A stretch of DNA of 64,000 nucleotides from Planococcus halotolerans (GTDB lineage: Bacteria; Bacillota; Bacilli; Bacillales_A; Planococcaceae): contig NZ_QLZR01000009.1 of the NCBI RefSeq assembly GCF_003289955.1, forward strand, positions 1 through 64,000, given 5' to 3'. This document shows, piece after piece, positions 45,545 through 59,090 of the stretch. Position 1 is the first letter of the stretch, and each line of letters starts with the position of its first letter. The translations under genes were made by a program, and so were the position numbers. The notes beneath the pieces were generated by a model. The model saw only the letters and a list, made by a program, of their open reading frames with translations. It was not told where the DNA came from and made no database searches.

Positions 45545-45573
45545 TTATTTTTTGAAGAAAGGAGGAAACAGGA

Positions 45574-46197
45574 ATGCCTAAAGTAGCTTTATTAAATCAA
45601 ACAGGTTCACAAGTTGGAGATATCGAGTTGAACGATTACGTATTCGGTATCGAACCAAATGAATCAGTACTATTTGACGCTGTAATCGCTCAACGCGCTT
45701 CACTTCGTCAAGGTAACCATAAAGTAAAAAACCGTTCTGAAGTAGCCGGTGGCGGTAAAAAGCCATGGCGCCAAAAAGGGACTGGACGTGCCCGTCAAGG
45801 TTCGATCCGTTCACCACAATGGCGTGGAGGTGGAGTTGTCTTCGGACCAACACCACGCAGCTACAGCTATAAATTGCCTAAGAAAGTACGCCGTCTTGCA
45901 ATGCGTTCAGCTTTGTCTACGACAGTAGTGAACGAAAACCTGATGGTACTTGAAGGGTTAACTTTTGACGCTCCAAAAACAAAGTCTTTCTTGCAATTGC
46001 AGAATGACCTTTCATTGGGCAAAAAAGTATTGTTCGTAACAGAGGATGTTAACGAAAACTTAGCATTGTCTGCTCGCAACGTTCAAGGTATGACAGTAAT
46101 CTCTGCAACTGGCATCAATGTTCTTGATCTTCTTGGACATGACAAAGTTGTAATGACGAAAGCTGCAATCGAAAAAATTGAGGAGGTGCTTAGTTAA
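45574..46197 (+). CDS. rplD: 50S ribosomal protein L4
   Basis: The 207-residue protein lines the exit tunnel with its long loop ([19 protein letters not shown], ~64-82), the region where macrolide-resistance changes occur; it looks normal. In some bacteria L4 represses the S10 operon. Its TAA stop overlaps the ATG of rplW by one base (TAATG). Confidence 0.97.
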   Translation: MPKVALLNQTGSQVGDIELNDYVFGIEPNESVLFDAVIAQRASLRQGNHKVKNRSEVAGGGKKPWRQKGTGRARQGSIRSPQWRGGGVVFGPTPRSYSYKLPKKVRRLAMRSALSTTVVNENLMVLEGLTFDAPKTKSFLQLQNDLSLGKKVLFVTEDVNENLALSARNVQGMTVISATGINVLDLLGHDKVVMTKAAIEKIEEVLS

Positions 46198-46481
46198 TGG
46201 AAGCACGTGATATTCTAAAGCGTCCGGTCATTACTGAGCGTTCTTCTGAAGTAATGGCAGATAAGAAGTACACTTTTGAAGTGGACACTCGCGCAAACAA
46301 AACACAAGTTAAACAAGCGGTTCAAGAAATCTTTGGCGTGAAAGTTGAGAAAGTCAACATCATGAACTACAAAGGTAAATTCAAGCGCATGGGCAAACAC
46401 GCAGGCTATACTAACAAGCGCCGCAAAGCGATTGTAAAATTGACTGCTGACTCAAAAGAAATCGAATTGTTCGAGATTTAA
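46197..46481 (+). CDS. rplW: 50S ribosomal protein L23
   Basis: L23 sits at the tunnel exit and docks trigger factor and SRP. The 94 residues include [19 protein letters not shown] and [17 protein letters not shown]. It is coupled to rplD by the TAATG overlap, with GAGGAGG inside the end of rplD. Confidence 0.97.
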   Translation: MEARDILKRPVITERSSEVMADKKYTFEVDTRANKTQVKQAVQEIFGVKVEKVNIMNYKGKFKRMGKHAGYTNKRRKAIVKLTADSKEIELFEI

Positions 46482-46527
46482 TTCTCTAAGTTCTGATAGG
46501 AACTAACTAAAGAAGGAGGGAAACAAC

Positions 46528-47358
46528 GTGGGGATTAGAAAATATAAACCTACCACAAACGGTCGTCGTAACATGACGAGTTCGGATTTCGAAGAAATCA
46601 CAACGAACAAACCTGAGAAATCGCTTTTAGCACCAGTTAAGCGTAAAGGCGGCCGTAACAACCAAGGTAAAATTACTGTACGCCATCACGGTGGTGGACA
46701 TAAACGTCAATACCGTGTCATCGATTTCAAACGTAACAAAGATGGCATTCCAGGACGCGTTGCTACAATCGAGTACGATCCTAACCGTTCTGCGAACATC
46801 GCATTGATTCACTATGCTGACGGAGAAAAACGTTACATCCTTGCTCCTAAAGGAGTCGGCGTTGGAACGCAAATCATGTCAGGCCCTGAAGCGGATTTCA
46901 AACCAGGTAATGCTATGGCATTGTCAGGCATCCCAATGGGTTCTACAATCCACAACATTGAAATGAAGCCAGGTGCAGGTGGACAACTAGTTCGTTCTGC
47001 TGGTACTTCAGCTCAAATCCTTGGTAAAGAAGGTAAATATGTAACAGTTCGCTTGCAATCAGGCGAAGTTCGTATGATCCTTGCTACTTGCCGCGCTACA
47101 ATTGGTGCAGTTGGAAATGAGCAGCACGAATTGATTAACATTGGTAAAGCAGGACGTAACCGTTGGAAAGGCAATCGCCCAACTGTCCGCGGATCTGTAA
47201 TGAACCCTAACGATCACCCACACGGTGGTGGTGAAGGACGTTCGCCAATCGGACGTAAATCACCAATGTCTCCATGGGGCAAACCGACTCTTGGATACAA
47301 AACTCGTAAGAAAACGAACCAATCCGATAAGTTCATCGTTCGTCGTCGCAAAAAATAA
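46528..47358 (+). CDS. rplB: 50S ribosomal protein L2
   Basis: L2 is required for subunit joining and peptidyl-transferase function. The 276-residue protein begins [16 protein letters not shown] from a GTG codon with AAGGAGGG upstream. The essential His region [13 protein letters not shown] is at ~224-236. Confidence 0.97.
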   Translation: MGIRKYKPTTNGRRNMTSSDFEEITTNKPEKSLLAPVKRKGGRNNQGKITVRHHGGGHKRQYRVIDFKRNKDGIPGRVATIEYDPNRSANIALIHYADGEKRYILAPKGVGVGTQIMSGPEADFKPGNAMALSGIPMGSTIHNIEMKPGAGGQLVRSAGTSAQILGKEGKYVTVRLQSGEVRMILATCRATIGAVGNEQHELINIGKAGRNRWKGNRPTVRGSVMNPNDHPHGGGEGRSPIGRKSPMSPWGKPTLGYKTRKKTNQSDKFIVRRRKK

Positions 47359-47418
47359 TTTGATTACGCTACGGTTCGCTGAAAGAACCGTGGTGCAATC
47401 ACGAAGGGAGGATCCCAA

Positions 47419-47697
47419 ATGGGCCGCAGCTTGAAAAAAGGACCTTTTGCTGATGATCATCTTATGAAAAAAGTTGATGCACAAAAGGACTCTGAGAAAA
47501 AACAAGTGATCAAAACTTGGTCTCGCCGTTCTACAATTTTCCCGACATTCATCGGACAAACAATCGCAGTATACGATGGTCACAAACACATTCCCGTATA
47601 CGTGACTGAAGACATGGTCGGCCATAAACTAGGAGAATTTGCTCCAACACGCAAATACGCTAGTCATGGTGCAGACGACAAGAAAACAAGACGTTAA
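47419..47697 (+). CDS. rpsS: 30S ribosomal protein S19
   Basis: The 92-residue head protein begins [16 protein letters not shown] and carries the signature [23 protein letters not shown] precedes the ATG. It follows rplB by 60 bases, which hold a short hairpin (CGGTTC..GAACCG) without a T-run. Confidence 0.97.
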   Translation: MGRSLKKGPFADDHLMKKVDAQKDSEKKQVIKTWSRRSTIFPTFIGQTIAVYDGHKHIPVYVTEDMVGHKLGEFAPTRKYASHGADDKKTRR

Positions 47698-47716
47698 TTG
47701 AGAGGAGGATTTCCCC

Positions 47717-48058
47717 ATGCAAGCAAAAGCTGTCGCTAGAACAGTCCGTATTGCTCCTCGTAAAGTCCGTTTAGTAGTAGATTTAATCCGAGGCAAGCAA
47801 ATTGGCGAAGCTGTTGCGATTTTACAACACACTCAAAAATCATCATCGATCGTTATTGAGAAATTGTTGAAATCTGCAGCTGCAAACGCTGAACACAACT
47901 ACGAAATGGATCTGAACAACCTGGTTGTCAGTGAAGTATTCGTTGACGAAGGTCCAACATTGAAACGTTTCCGTCCAAGAGCAATGGGACGCGCAAGCGC
48001 AATTAATAAACGTACAAGCCACATCACATTAGTGGTATCTGAGAAGAAGGAGGGATAA
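47717..48058 (+). CDS. rplV: 50S ribosomal protein L22
   Basis: The 113-residue protein starts [20 protein letters not shown] and has the tunnel-lining beta-hairpin and the signature [20 protein letters not shown] near its C-terminus. GAGGAGG precedes the ATG. Four bases separate it from rpsC. Confidence 0.97.
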   Translation: MQAKAVARTVRIAPRKVRLVVDLIRGKQIGEAVAILQHTQKSSSIVIEKLLKSAAANAEHNYEMDLNNLVVSEVFVDEGPTLKRFRPRAMGRASAINKRTSHITLVVSEKKEG

Positions 48059-48061
48059 TTC

Positions 48062-48718
48062 GTGGGACAAAAAATACATCCAATAGGTATGCGTATCGGA
48101 ATCATTCGTGACTGGGAGTCAAAATGGTACGCTGAGAAAGACTATGCGACACTTCTTCACGAAGATATTAAAATCCGTGAATATATCGAAGCACGTTTGA
48201 AAGAAGCTTCAGTTTCCAAAATCGAAATTGAACGCGCTGCAAACCGTGTTAATGTTACAATTCACACTGCGAAACCAGGAATGGTAATTGGTAAAGGTGG
48301 TTCTGAAGTAGAAGTACTTCGCAAACAGCTTAATACAATGACTGGCAAGCGTGTACACATCAACATCATTGAAATTAAACGAGCTGACCTTGATGCGAGA
48401 CTAGTTGCTGAAAGTGTTGCACGTCAATTGGAAAACCGTGTGTCTTTCCGTCGTGCACAAAAACAAGCAATCCAGCGCACTATGCGTTCTGGCGCTAAAG
48501 GGATCAAAACTCAAGTATCTGGACGTCTAGGCGGCGCTGACATTGCGCGTGCTGAACACTACAGTGAAGGTACTGTTCCGCTCCATACGCTTCGTGCCGA
48601 TATCGATTATGCACATGCTGAAGCTGACACAACTTACGGCAAACTTGGCGTAAAAGTATGGATCTACCGCGGTGAAGTCCTTCCAACTAAGAAGAAATCT
48701 GAGGAAGGAGGCAAATAA
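48062..48718 (+). CDS. rpsC: 30S ribosomal protein S3
   Basis: S3 forms part of the mRNA entry site and has helicase activity with S4. The 218 residues begin [18 protein letters not shown] from GTG at 48062, with the KH domain ([18 protein letters not shown], ~75-92) and [28 protein letters not shown] lies upstream, inside the end of rplV. Confidence 0.97.
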   Translation: MGQKIHPIGMRIGIIRDWESKWYAEKDYATLLHEDIKIREYIEARLKEASVSKIEIERAANRVNVTIHTAKPGMVIGKGGSEVEVLRKQLNTMTGKRVHINIIEIKRADLDARLVAESVARQLENRVSFRRAQKQAIQRTMRSGAKGIKTQVSGRLGGADIARAEHYSEGTVPLHTLRADIDYAHAEADTTYGKLGVKVWIYRGEVLPTKKKSEEGGK

Positions 48719-48719
48719 T

Positions 48720-49344
<625 letters not shown>

Positions 49345-49368
49345 TAAATCGAGAGGAGGTTTGCTAGT

Positions 49369-49632
49369 ATGACTGAGCGTAATCAACGCAAAGTATACAC
49401 AGGCCGTGTTGTGTCTGACAAAATGGACAAAACCGTTACAGTAATGGTTGAAACTCAAAAGAAGCATGCATTTTACGGCAAACGTGTAAAATACTCGAAG
49501 AAATATAAAGCTCATGATGAGCAAAATGAAGCTAAAATCGGCGATGTTGTTCGCATCATGGAAACTCGCCCACTATCAGCTACAAAACGCTTCCGCTTAT
49601 TAGAAGTGGTAGAAAAAGCGGTTATCATTTAA
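49369..49632 (+). CDS. rpsQ: 30S ribosomal protein S17
   Basis: An 87-residue OB-fold protein, starting [20 protein letters not shown] with the signature [27 protein letters not shown] precedes the ATG. Standard position in the S10 operon. Confidence 0.97.
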   Translation: MTERNQRKVYTGRVVSDKMDKTVTVMVETQKKHAFYGKRVKYSKKYKAHDEQNEAKIGDVVRIMETRPLSATKRFRLLEVVEKAVII

Positions 49633-49679
49633 TTTAAATAATTTCGGAACTTAAGAAATTCCGGAGGGAGGTTACCTAA

Positions 49680-50048
<369 letters not shown>

Positions 50049-50083
50049 TAAATCAATGTGCCATACCAAGGAGGTGCGACAGA

Positions 50084-50395
50084 ATGCATGTTAAAAAAGG
50101 TGATAAAGTTAAGGTAATCTCAGGCAAAGACAAAGGCAAAACAGGCGTTGTTTTGACTGCTTTACCTAAAAAAGACCGTGTGATTGTTGAAGGTATCAAT
50201 ATCATCAAAAAACACACTAAACCGAACCAGGCAAGCCCGCAAGGCGGAATTGTCAGCCAGGAAGCAGCTATCCACGTTTCAAACGTCATGTTGCTTGACC
50301 CTAAATCAGGCGAGCCGACTCGTGTTGGATATAAGGTTGAAGATGGTAAAAAAGTTCGTGTTGCAAAAAAAACCGGTGAAAAATTAGACAACTAA
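50084..50395 (+). CDS. rplX: 50S ribosomal protein L24
   Basis: A 103-residue early assembly protein with the KOW motif at its start ([20 protein letters not shown]) and [28 protein letters not shown] precedes the ATG. Confidence 0.97.
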   Translation: MHVKKGDKVKVISGKDKGKTGVVLTALPKKDRVIVEGINIIKKHTKPNQASPQGGIVSQEAAIHVSNVMLLDPKSGEPTRVGYKVEDGKKVRVAKKTGEKLDN

Positions 50396-50422
50396 AACTC
50401 TTGAATGAAGGGAGGTACACAC

Positions 50423-51167
<745 letters not shown>

Positions 51168-51196
51168 TCCCCTAATTTGGGAAGGAGGTAAATGTA

Positions 51197-51595
51197 ATGA
51201 CAATGACTGATCCGATTGCAGATATGCTGACACGCATTCGTAATGCTAATATGGTTCGTCACGAGAAATTGGAGCTTCCGGCTTCTAACGTGAAAAAAGA
51301 CATCGCTGAGATTCTTAAGCGTGAAGGTTTCGTTCGTGACGTAGAATATGTTGAAGATGACAAGCAAGGCATGATCCGGATTTTCTTGAAATACGGATCG
51401 AACAACGAACGCGTTATTACTGGATTGAAACGTATTTCAAAACCAGGACTACGTGTTTACGCTAAAACTGACGAGGTGCCACGTGTACTAAACGGTCTAG
51501 GAATCGCTTTAGTATCTACATCACAAGGTTTGGTAACTGATAAAGAAGCCCGCGCGAAACAAATCGGCGGAGAAATCATAGCATACGTTTGGTAA
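51197..51595 (+). CDS. rpsH: 30S ribosomal protein S8
   Basis: A central-domain assembly protein of 132 residues, [20 protein letters not shown], with the C-terminal signature [20 protein letters not shown]. In E. coli S8 represses the spc operon; whether it does here is unknown. GGAAGGAGG precedes the ATG. Confidence 0.97.
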   Translation: MTMTDPIADMLTRIRNANMVRHEKLELPASNVKKDIAEILKREGFVRDVEYVEDDKQGMIRIFLKYGSNNERVITGLKRISKPGLRVYAKTDEVPRVLNGLGIALVSTSQGLVTDKEARAKQIGGEIIAYVW

Positions 51596-51625
51596 TAAGC
51601 AACAAACGAATGGAGGTGCAAAGAA

Positions 51626-52165
51626 ATGTCACGTGTAGGTAAAAAACCAATCGAGGTACCTGCTGACGTTACGATCACTCTTGGCGACAAGAACGAAGTA
51701 ACAGTTAAAGGTCCTAAAGGCGAGTTGACTCGCACATTTAACCAAGATATTACTATTTCTCTAGAAGATAACGTGTTGACTTTGACACGTCCTTCTGACT
51801 CTAAAGACCACCGCACAAACCACGGAACAAGCCGTGCGTTGCTAGCGAACATGGTTACTGGCGTTTCACAAGGATTCGAGCGTGCGCTTGAACTAGTGGG
51901 TGTCGGGTACCGTGCTCAGCTGCAAGGCAACAAGTTGGTTCTTAACGTAGGTTACTCTCACCCGGTTGAATTCACTCCGGAAGAGGGCGTCGAGGTTGAA
52001 GTCCAAGGAAATACTAAAGTCGTTGTAAAAGGTATCAACAAAGAACGTGTTGGAGCTCTTGCTTCTAACATCCGCGCTACGCGTCCACCAGAGCCTTATA
52101 AAGGTAAAGGGATCCGTTACGAAGGAGAAAACGTTCGCCGCAAAGAAGGTAAAACAGGTAAATAA
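51626..52165 (+). CDS. rplF: 50S ribosomal protein L6
   Basis: A 179-residue protein near the sarcin-ricin loop, beginning [20 protein letters not shown]. Two repeated L6 domains are evident and the signature [18 protein letters not shown] is at ~151-168. GGAGGTG precedes the ATG. Confidence 0.97.
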   Translation: MSRVGKKPIEVPADVTITLGDKNEVTVKGPKGELTRTFNQDITISLEDNVLTLTRPSDSKDHRTNHGTSRALLANMVTGVSQGFERALELVGVGYRAQLQGNKLVLNVGYSHPVEFTPEEGVEVEVQGNTKVVVKGINKERVGALASNIRATRPPEPYKGKGIRYEGENVRRKEGKTGK

Positions 52166-52198
52166 TGCTGCTTAGGCAGGCTGAAAGGAGTGACCTCA

Positions 52199-52561
52199 GT
52201 GATTACAAAACTCGATAAAAACGCATCTCGTAAAAAACGTCATGCACGTGTACGTTCAAAAATTACGGGTACAGCAGAACGTCCGCGTTTGAATGTATTC
52301 CGTTCGAATAAATACATTTACGCTCAATTGATCGACGATACAAATGGTGTAACACTTGCAAGTGCATCTTCAATGGATAAAGATTTTTCAGGAGATGTAA
52401 CTGGCAACGTTGATGCAGCAGCAAAAGTCGGCGAAACAATTGCAAAAAATGCTACTGAAAAAGGTTTGAAATCAGTTGTTTTCGACCGCGGTGGTTATTT
52501 ATATCATGGACGTGTCAAAGCTCTAGCAGAAGCAGCACGTGAAAACGGTTTAGAATTTTAA
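52199..52561 (+). CDS. rplR: 50S ribosomal protein L18
   Basis: Binds 5S rRNA with L5. The 120-residue length matches B. subtilis when the GTG at 52199 ([20 protein letters not shown]) is used; the GTG at 52190 lies within the Shine-Dalgarno [29 protein letters not shown] closes the protein. Confidence 0.96.
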   Translation: MITKLDKNASRKKRHARVRSKITGTAERPRLNVFRSNKYIYAQLIDDTNGVTLASASSMDKDFSGDVTGNVDAAAKVGETIAKNATEKGLKSVVFDRGGYLYHGRVKALAEAARENGLEF

Positions 52562-52581
52562 AAGAAGGAGGGACACATTTC

Positions 52582-53082
52582 ATGCGTCGTATTGATCCAA
52601 ACAAACTTGAACTTGAAGAACGCGTAGTTACGATTAACCGCGTAGCGAAAGTTGTAAAAGGTGGACGTCGTTTCCGTTTCTCCGCATTAGTTGTTGTAGG
52701 CGACAAAAATGGTAAAGTCGGTTTTGGTACTGGTAAAGCACAAGAAGTTCCAGATGCAATCCGTAAAGCTATTGAAGATGCGAAGAAAAACCTGATCGAA
52801 GTACCTATGGTTAAAGGTACAACTCCACATCTAGTAACAGGACGTTTTGGTGCAGGCCAAATCCTTATCAAACCTGCTTCACCTGGTACTGGTGTAATTG
52901 CCGGCGGACCTGTCCGTGCGGTACTTGAACTTGCAGGAGTACAAGATATTTTGTCTAAATCTCTTGGCTCAAACACACCAATCAACATGGTGCGTGCAAC
53001 TATCAACGGTTTGACTCAACTGAAAAGTGCTGATGAAGTTGCAAAACTTCGCGGTAAAACTACAGAAGAGCTATTTAGCTAA
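52582..53082 (+). CDS. rpsE: 30S ribosomal protein S5
   Basis: A 166-residue decoding-fidelity protein. The dsRNA-binding domain contains [20 protein letters not shown] (~30-50, the spectinomycin loop) and a C-terminal [27 protein letters not shown] precedes the ATG. Confidence 0.97.
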   Translation: MRRIDPNKLELEERVVTINRVAKVVKGGRRFRFSALVVVGDKNGKVGFGTGKAQEVPDAIRKAIEDAKKNLIEVPMVKGTTPHLVTGRFGAGQILIKPASPGTGVIAGGPVRAVLELAGVQDILSKSLGSNTPINMVRATINGLTQLKSADEVAKLRGKTTEELFS

Positions 53083-53095
53083 GGAGGGAAAATAC

Positions 53096-53278
53096 ATGGC
53101 TACTAAACTAGAAGTTACCCTCACAAAATCTGTGATCGGCGCTAAACCGACACAACGCAAAACTGTACAGTCACTGGGTTTACGTAAAATGCATCAAACA
53201 GTCGAGCACCAAGACAATGCTGCTATCCGCGGTATGCTTGATAAAGTCGCTCACTTAGTAACTATTAAAGAAGTTTAA
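53096..53278 (+). CDS. rpmD: 50S ribosomal protein L30
   Basis: A 60-residue protein, [20 protein letters not shown], with [19 protein letters not shown]. The ATG at 53096 has AAGGAGGG upstream at the end of rpsE; the frame's longer upstream extension overlaps rpsE and is rejected. Confidence 0.97.
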   Translation: MATKLEVTLTKSVIGAKPTQRKTVQSLGLRKMHQTVEHQDNAAIRGMLDKVAHLVTIKEV

Positions 53279-53311
53279 TCCCTGATTTCTATAGAAGGAG
53301 GTGCCAACTAA

Positions 53312-53752
53312 ATGAAACTTCATGAATTAAAACCAGCAGAAGGTTCACGCAGCTCAAGAAAGCGCATCGGACGCGGTATCGGTTCAGGTACTGGTAAAAC
53401 AGCAGGTAAAGGTCATAAAGGTCAAAACGCTCGTTCAGGCGGCGGTGTCCGTCCTGGATTCGAAGGTGGCCAAAACCCGATCTTCCGTCGTTTGCCAAAA
53501 CGTGGATTTACCAACATCAACCGTAAAGACTACGCGATCGTGAACTTGGATGTATTGAACCGTTTCGATGAAGGCACAGAAATTACACCTGCATTGCTTG
53601 TTGAATCTGGTGTTGTCAGCAACGAAAGATCTGGAATCAAGATCCTTGGTAATGGTAGTTTAGAAAAGAAATTGAATGTTAAAGCTCACAAATTCTCTGG
53701 ATCAGCTAAAGAAGCGATAGAAGCTGCCGGTGGACAAGCAGAGGTGCTTTAA
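53312..53752 (+). CDS. rplO: 50S ribosomal protein L15
   Basis: A 146-residue late-assembly protein with the N-terminal glycine-rich extension ([20 protein letters not shown]) and the C-terminal signature [30 protein letters not shown] precedes the ATG. Its stop overlaps the secY ATG (TAATG). Confidence 0.97.
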   Translation: MKLHELKPAEGSRSSRKRIGRGIGSGTGKTAGKGHKGQNARSGGGVRPGFEGGQNPIFRRLPKRGFTNINRKDYAIVNLDVLNRFDEGTEITPALLVESGVVSNERSGIKILGNGSLEKKLNVKAHKFSGSAKEAIEAAGGQAEVL

Positions 53753-55047
53753 TGTTTCAGACAATCTCTAATTTTATGCGCGTGACTGATATTCGAAATA
53801 AAATCATCTTTACATTATTGATGCTCGTCATCTTCCGTATCGGAACTTTTGTTCCGGTGCCGAATGTTGATGCATCAGTTTTGCAAGCTACTGATCAGAT
53901 GGGTCTGATCGGATTCTTAAATACTTTCGGTGGAGGCGCCCTTGCTAACTTCTCGATTTTAGCGATGGGAATCATGCCTTACATTACAGCATCTATCATC
54001 GTGCAATTATTGCAGATGGATGTTGTACCGAAATTTGCTGAGTGGGCGAAACAAGGAGAAGTCGGAAGACGGAAACTTGCTCAATTCACTCGCTACTTCA
54101 CAATCGTACTTGCCTTCATCCAGGCAATTGGTATGTCTTATGGCTTTAACCAAATGTATGGAGGAACATTGATTCAAAACGATACAATTTCAACTTACGT
54201 TGTTATTGCGATTGTTTTAACCGGTGGTACGGCATTTCTACTGTGGCTTGGTGAGCAGATTACGGCAAAAGGTGTGGGGAACGGTATTTCGATTATCATC
54301 TTCGCAGGGATTGTCGCTGCAGTACCAGGTGCAATTAACCAATTATATGCACAGCAGATCCAAGGAGCTGGCGATCAGCTTCCGATCAATATCGCTATCA
54401 TGGCGTTGCTTGCATTAGCAGTTGTTGCCATTACGGTTTTGGTAATTTATGTTCAGCAAGCGCTGCGCAAAATTCCGATTCAGTATGCTAAACGCGTTGC
54501 TGGCCGTGGCCAGACGACAAGTGGGCAGCAAACGCATTTACCTTTGAAAGTGAACGCGGCCGGAGTTATCCCGGTAATCTTTGCAGTAGCGTTTATCATC
54601 ACGCCTCAAACCATTGCTTCTTTCTTTGGTGCCAATGCATTTACGGATGCTGTACAAAATACGTTTGATTATACTCAGCCTGTCGGCATGATCATTTATG
54701 TCGCTCTGATTATTGCATTTACGTATTTCTACGCATTCATTCAGGTTAACCCTGAAAACGTTGCGGACAACCTGAAAAAGCAGGGTGCATACATCCCGGG
54801 AATCCGGCCGGGTAAAAATACACAGGATTATTTAACAAGTGTGCTTTACCGACTGACATTTGTCGGAGCTATCTTCCTTGCAGTCATTTCTGTTCTGCCG
54901 ATTTTCTTCATTAATGTTGCGGGCTTGCCGCAATCAGCACAAATCGGTGGTACCAGCCTATTGATCGTCGTAGGGGTAGCGCTTGAGACAATGAAACAAT
55001 TGGAATCGCAGCTTGTGAAACGTCATTATAAAGGCTTTATGAAATAA
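53752..55047 (+). CDS. secY: Preprotein translocase subunit SecY
   Basis: The membrane channel of the Sec system, 431 residues with ten predicted membrane helices. The plug and first helix region GTFVPVPNVDAS and GLIGFLNTFGGGALANFSI, and the cytoplasmic loop with RVAGRGQTTSGQQTHLPLKVN, are intact. It is coupled to rplO by the TAATG overlap. Confidence 0.97.
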   Translation: MFQTISNFMRVTDIRNKIIFTLLMLVIFRIGTFVPVPNVDASVLQATDQMGLIGFLNTFGGGALANFSILAMGIMPYITASIIVQLLQMDVVPKFAEWAKQGEVGRRKLAQFTRYFTIVLAFIQAIGMSYGFNQMYGGTLIQNDTISTYVVIAIVLTGGTAFLLWLGEQITAKGVGNGISIIIFAGIVAAVPGAINQLYAQQIQGAGDQLPINIAIMALLALAVVAITVLVIYVQQALRKIPIQYAKRVAGRGQTTSGQQTHLPLKVNAAGVIPVIFAVAFIITPQTIASFFGANAFTDAVQNTFDYTQPVGMIIYVALIIAFTYFYAFIQVNPENVADNLKKQGAYIPGIRPGKNTQDYLTSVLYRLTFVGAIFLAVISVLPIFFINVAGLPQSAQIGGTSLLIVVGVALETMKQLESQLVKRHYKGFMK

Positions 55048-55761
<714 letters not shown>

Positions 55762-56177
55762 TCCCCGGCGCCGGGCGCAGTTAGTTGCCTCCATGCGGCT
55801 TTAAGGAGCACCGGAGATATGAATTTTCGAGAGCTGCAAAAGCTTGGTGCCTTATTATATGAAAGCCGGTGCGAGATGCATGCAGACCTGGTCTGAACCG
55901 TGCAATTCAGCACTGGAAATAGTATAATGGGTTTCGTGGAAGCATCTGTGTAACGGGTTTGGAACTCATCCTAAGCAGTCCGGGCGCTCGAGGATACGTG
56001 AGGCTGAAAAGCTTGACCGGATTATCCCGACCTGCTCATTGCGGGAAACGGAACCCGGAAGATGTCTTTTATATGGCACTCATGCAATCCTGGTGAATGA
56101 ATAGAAAACAATTATTCAATCAGCAATTACTGTTCGAAGATGAGGGCTGACTTGTATACAGAAGGGAGACTGGGTCG
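55762..56177 (+). other. 416-base gap between adk and infA where map is expected; possible gene relics
   Basis: No intact gene is seen. It contains CCCGGCGCCGGG (55764-55775), a perfect 12-bp palindrome, and a 25-codon ORF at 55819-55896 (MNFRELQKLGALLYESRC...) preceded by AAGGAG. RELQKLGAL is weakly like the start of methionine aminopeptidase. Fragments near 55990-56060 (SGRSRIREAEKLD in one frame, LIAGNGTRKM in another) weakly recall a KOW-type small protein known between map and infA in some Firmicutes. These resemblances are tentative. Confidence 0.45.
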
Positions 56178-56396
56178 ATGGCGAAAGACGATGTAATTGA
56201 AATCGAAGGAACAGTCGTTGAGACTTTGCCTAACGCGATGTTTAAAGTGGAATTGGAAAATGGACATACGATTCTTGCGCATGTATCCGGCAAAATCCGC
56301 ATGCACTTTATCCGCATTCTACCGGGAGACAAAGTTACAGTTGAACTATCTCCTTACGATTTAACACGCGGTCGTATCACATACCGTTTTAAATAA
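56178..56396 (+). CDS. infA: Translation initiation factor IF-1
   Basis: A 72-residue OB-fold factor that occupies the A site during initiation: [39 protein letters not shown], ending [17 protein letters not shown] precedes the ATG. It follows the unusual gap and leads into rpmJ-rpsM-rpsK-rpoA-rplQ. Confidence 0.97.
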   Translation: MAKDDVIEIEGTVVETLPNAMFKVELENGHTILAHVSGKIRMHFIRILPGDKVTVELSPYDLTRGRITYRFK

Positions 56397-56433
56397 TCTT
56401 TTGCACTCCGGACTACTAAGGAGGTTGGGTTAG

Positions 56434-56547
<114 letters not shown>

Positions 56548-56571
56548 TATTGAAGGAGGTGCATCGAACAC

Positions 56572-56937
56572 ATGGCACGTATTGCTGGTGTTGACATTCC
56601 GCGCGACAAACGCGTAGTTATTTCATTAACTTACATTTTCGGTGTTGGTAAAACAACTGCTCAGAAAGTACTTTCTGCTGCTGGTATCTCTGAAGATACA
56701 CGAGTTCGTGATCTTACAGAAGATGAGTTGAACAATATCCGTGAACAATTGGATCAATACAAAATTGAAGGTGACCTTCGTCGTGAAGTATCAATGAACA
56801 TCAAACGCTTGATGGAAATTGCAAGCTTCCGAGGTATCCGCCACCGCCGTGGACTACCTGTACGCGGTCAAAATACGAAGAACAATGCGCGTACGCGTAA
56901 AGGTCCTCGTAAAACTGTTGCGAACAAGAAAAAATAA
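56572..56937 (+). CDS. rpsM: 30S ribosomal protein S13
   Basis: A 121-residue head protein that contacts P-site tRNA and the large subunit. It starts [19 protein letters not shown] and has the signature [19 protein letters not shown], ending in a basic tail. GAAGGAGGTG precedes the ATG. Confidence 0.97.
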   Translation: MARIAGVDIPRDKRVVISLTYIFGVGKTTAQKVLSAAGISEDTRVRDLTEDELNNIREQLDQYKIEGDLRREVSMNIKRLMEIASFRGIRHRRGLPVRGQNTKNNARTRKGPRKTVANKKK

Positions 56938-56944
56938 TCAGTAA

Positions 56945-57352
<408 letters not shown>

Positions 57353-57481
57353 TCGTTAATCTGAATAGGATTTTTGAACATCACGACTTACTGAATGTGT
57401 TCTGAATCGTTGCGAAAGTCTGTGACTATCGAATTCTTGGTTTAACGAAAAACACCGACGTTTTGAAGGAGGGTAAAATGA

Positions 57482-58426
57482 ATGCTCGAAATAGAAAAAC
57501 CAAAGATTGAAACGGTTGAGATCGATAGCAATGCCAAATTCGGCAAATTTGTTATTGAACCCCTTGAGCGTGGATATGGAACCACTTTAGGAAACTCCTT
57601 ACGTCGAATCTTACTTTCATCTTTACCAGGTGCTGCTGTTACTTCTATTCAAATTGATGGTGTATTGCATGAATTCTCCACTGTTGAAGGTGTAGAAGAA
57701 GATGTTGCATCAATCATCTTGAATATTAAGAAACTGGCTCTGAAAATTTACTCTGACGAAGAAAAAGTCATTGAAATTGATGTAAAAGGTGATGGAACGG
57801 TTACGGCTGCAGATATTACTCACGACAGTGATGTAGAAATTCTGAATCCGGATCTATATATCGCAACAATCGCTAAAGGCGGTCACTTACGTATGCGCAT
57901 GTATGCAAACAGAGGCCGTGGATACGCTCGTGCTGATCAGAACAAACGTGAAGATCTTCCGATTGGCGTTATCCCGATTGACTCTATTTATACTCCAGTT
58001 TCTCGCGTTAATTTCCAGGTTGAAAATACTCGTGTGGGCCAGTTGGCGCATTTCGATAAACTTTCACTTGATGTCTGGACAGATGGAAGCATCGGTCCTA
58101 AAGAGGCAATTGCGCTTGGAGCAAAAATCTTTACTGAGCATTTGAACATCTTCGTAGGATTGACGGATGAGGCACAAACTGCTGAAATCATGGTTGAAAA
58201 AGAAGAAGACCAAAAAGAGAAAGTCTTGGAGATGACTATCGAAGAGCTTGATCTTTCAGTCCGTTCTTACAACTGCTTGAAACGTGCGGGTATCAACACG
58301 GTACACGAACTGGCGAGCAAGTCGGAAGACGACATGATGAAAGTACGCAACCTTGGCCGCAAATCACTTGAAGAAGTCAAAGTGAAGTTGGAAGATTTGG
58401 GATTGGGCCTTCGCAAAGAAGACTGA
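57482..58426 (+). CDS. rpoA: DNA-directed RNA polymerase subunit alpha
   Basis: The 314-residue assembly subunit. The N-terminal dimerisation domain includes [20 protein letters not shown] (~25-44); after an acidic linker ([11 protein letters not shown]), the C-terminal domain has [19 protein letters not shown] and [12 protein letters not shown] for UP-element contact. The ATG at 57482 is used rather than the out-of-frame ATG at 57478. AAGGAGGG precedes both. Confidence 0.97.
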   Translation: MLEIEKPKIETVEIDSNAKFGKFVIEPLERGYGTTLGNSLRRILLSSLPGAAVTSIQIDGVLHEFSTVEGVEEDVASIILNIKKLALKIYSDEEKVIEIDVKGDGTVTAADITHDSDVEILNPDLYIATIAKGGHLRMRMYANRGRGYARADQNKREDLPIGVIPIDSIYTPVSRVNFQVENTRVGQLAHFDKLSLDVWTDGSIGPKEAIALGAKIFTEHLNIFVGLTDEAQTAEIMVEKEEDQKEKVLEMTIEELDLSVRSYNCLKRAGINTVHELASKSEDDMMKVRNLGRKSLEEVKVKLEDLGLGLRKED

Positions 58427-58471
58427 GTTCAAAATCGGATCCGAACTATTTAACAAAGGAGGGAAACTTCA

Positions 58472-58846
58472 ATGAGAAAGCTTCAACGTACAAGTTCTCA
58501 ACGTAAAGCACTATTACGTGACCTTACAACAGACTTAATCGTACACGAACGCATTCAAACGACTGAAGCTCGTGCGAAAGAAGTGCGCTCGACTGTAGAA
58601 AAAATGATTACACTTGGTAAACGTGGGGATATTCATGCTCGCCGTAAAGCTGCAGCATACATCCGCCGTGAACTAGTAACAACTGCTGACGAAGAAGGCA
58701 ACGAAAACACAATCTTTGCTTTGCAAAAATTGTTTGATGATGTTGCACCACGTTACGCAGACCGTCAAGGCGGCTACACGCGCATCATGAAAATGGGGCC
58801 TCGTCGCGGAGATGGCGCACCAATCGTTATCATCGAATTAGTTTAA
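58472..58846 (+). CDS. rplQ: 50S ribosomal protein L17
   Basis: A 124-residue protein, [20 protein letters not shown], with [11 protein letters not shown] and a C-terminal [29 protein letters not shown] precedes the ATG. It is the last gene of the ribosomal cluster and is followed by a terminator. Confidence 0.97.
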   Translation: MRKLQRTSSQRKALLRDLTTDLIVHERIQTTEARAKEVRSTVEKMITLGKRGDIHARRKAAAYIRRELVTTADEEGNENTIFALQKLFDDVAPRYADRQGGYTRIMKMGPRRGDGAPIVIIELV

Positions 58847-58892
58847 TTTCTATCTTCTGGGTCGATTTTGCCTCGGCATAATCGATTCTTCC

Positions 58893-58919
58893 GAAGAGGG
58901 TTCACACCCTCTTCTTTTA
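58893..58919 (+). terminator. Terminator after rplQ
   Basis: A perfect 8-bp stem (GAAGAGGG / CCCTCTTC) with a 6-base loop, followed by TTTTAG. It closes the S10-spc-alpha transcript. Confidence 0.85.
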
Positions 58920-58935
58920 GCATAAGGATTTATAC

Positions 58936-58964
58936 GACACATATGAAAAGCTGAGTGTTATGAT
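58936..58964 (+). promoter_or_regulatory. Putative extended -10 promoter before the ecf leader
   Basis: TATGAT at 58959-58964 with TG one base upstream (TGTTATGAT). The -35 position (GACACA, 58936-58941) is weak. Transcription would start near 58971, just before a structured, terminator-ended leader. Confidence 0.5.
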
Positions 58965-58970
58965 GAGCGA

Positions 58971-59090
58971 GCCCTTACAGGCGGCGTCTTGTCTAGCTCT
59001 ACGCACCTCATTCAACCCTGGCTTAAGCAACCAGGGAGCCATAGAGACAGAAAAGCGCATTTCTCTGAATGAGGTGCGCGCTTTTTTTAT
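58971..59090 (+). ncRNA. Structured leader RNA ending in a terminator, ahead of ecfA1
   Basis: About 120 bases. CGCACCTCATTCA (59002-59014) is perfectly complementary to TGAATGAGGTGCG (59066-59078), and a CCCTGG / CCAGGG hairpin lies inside. An alternative pairing CTCTA / TAGAG, and a local GCGCA / TGCGC hairpin, would compete with parts of the long stem. CGCTTTTTTT follows at 59080. The layout fits an attenuator or riboswitch-like leader for ecfA1-ecfA2-ecfT. It could instead be related to the L17 downstream element known in 3' UTRs of rplQ in other Firmicutes. Confidence 0.6.
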
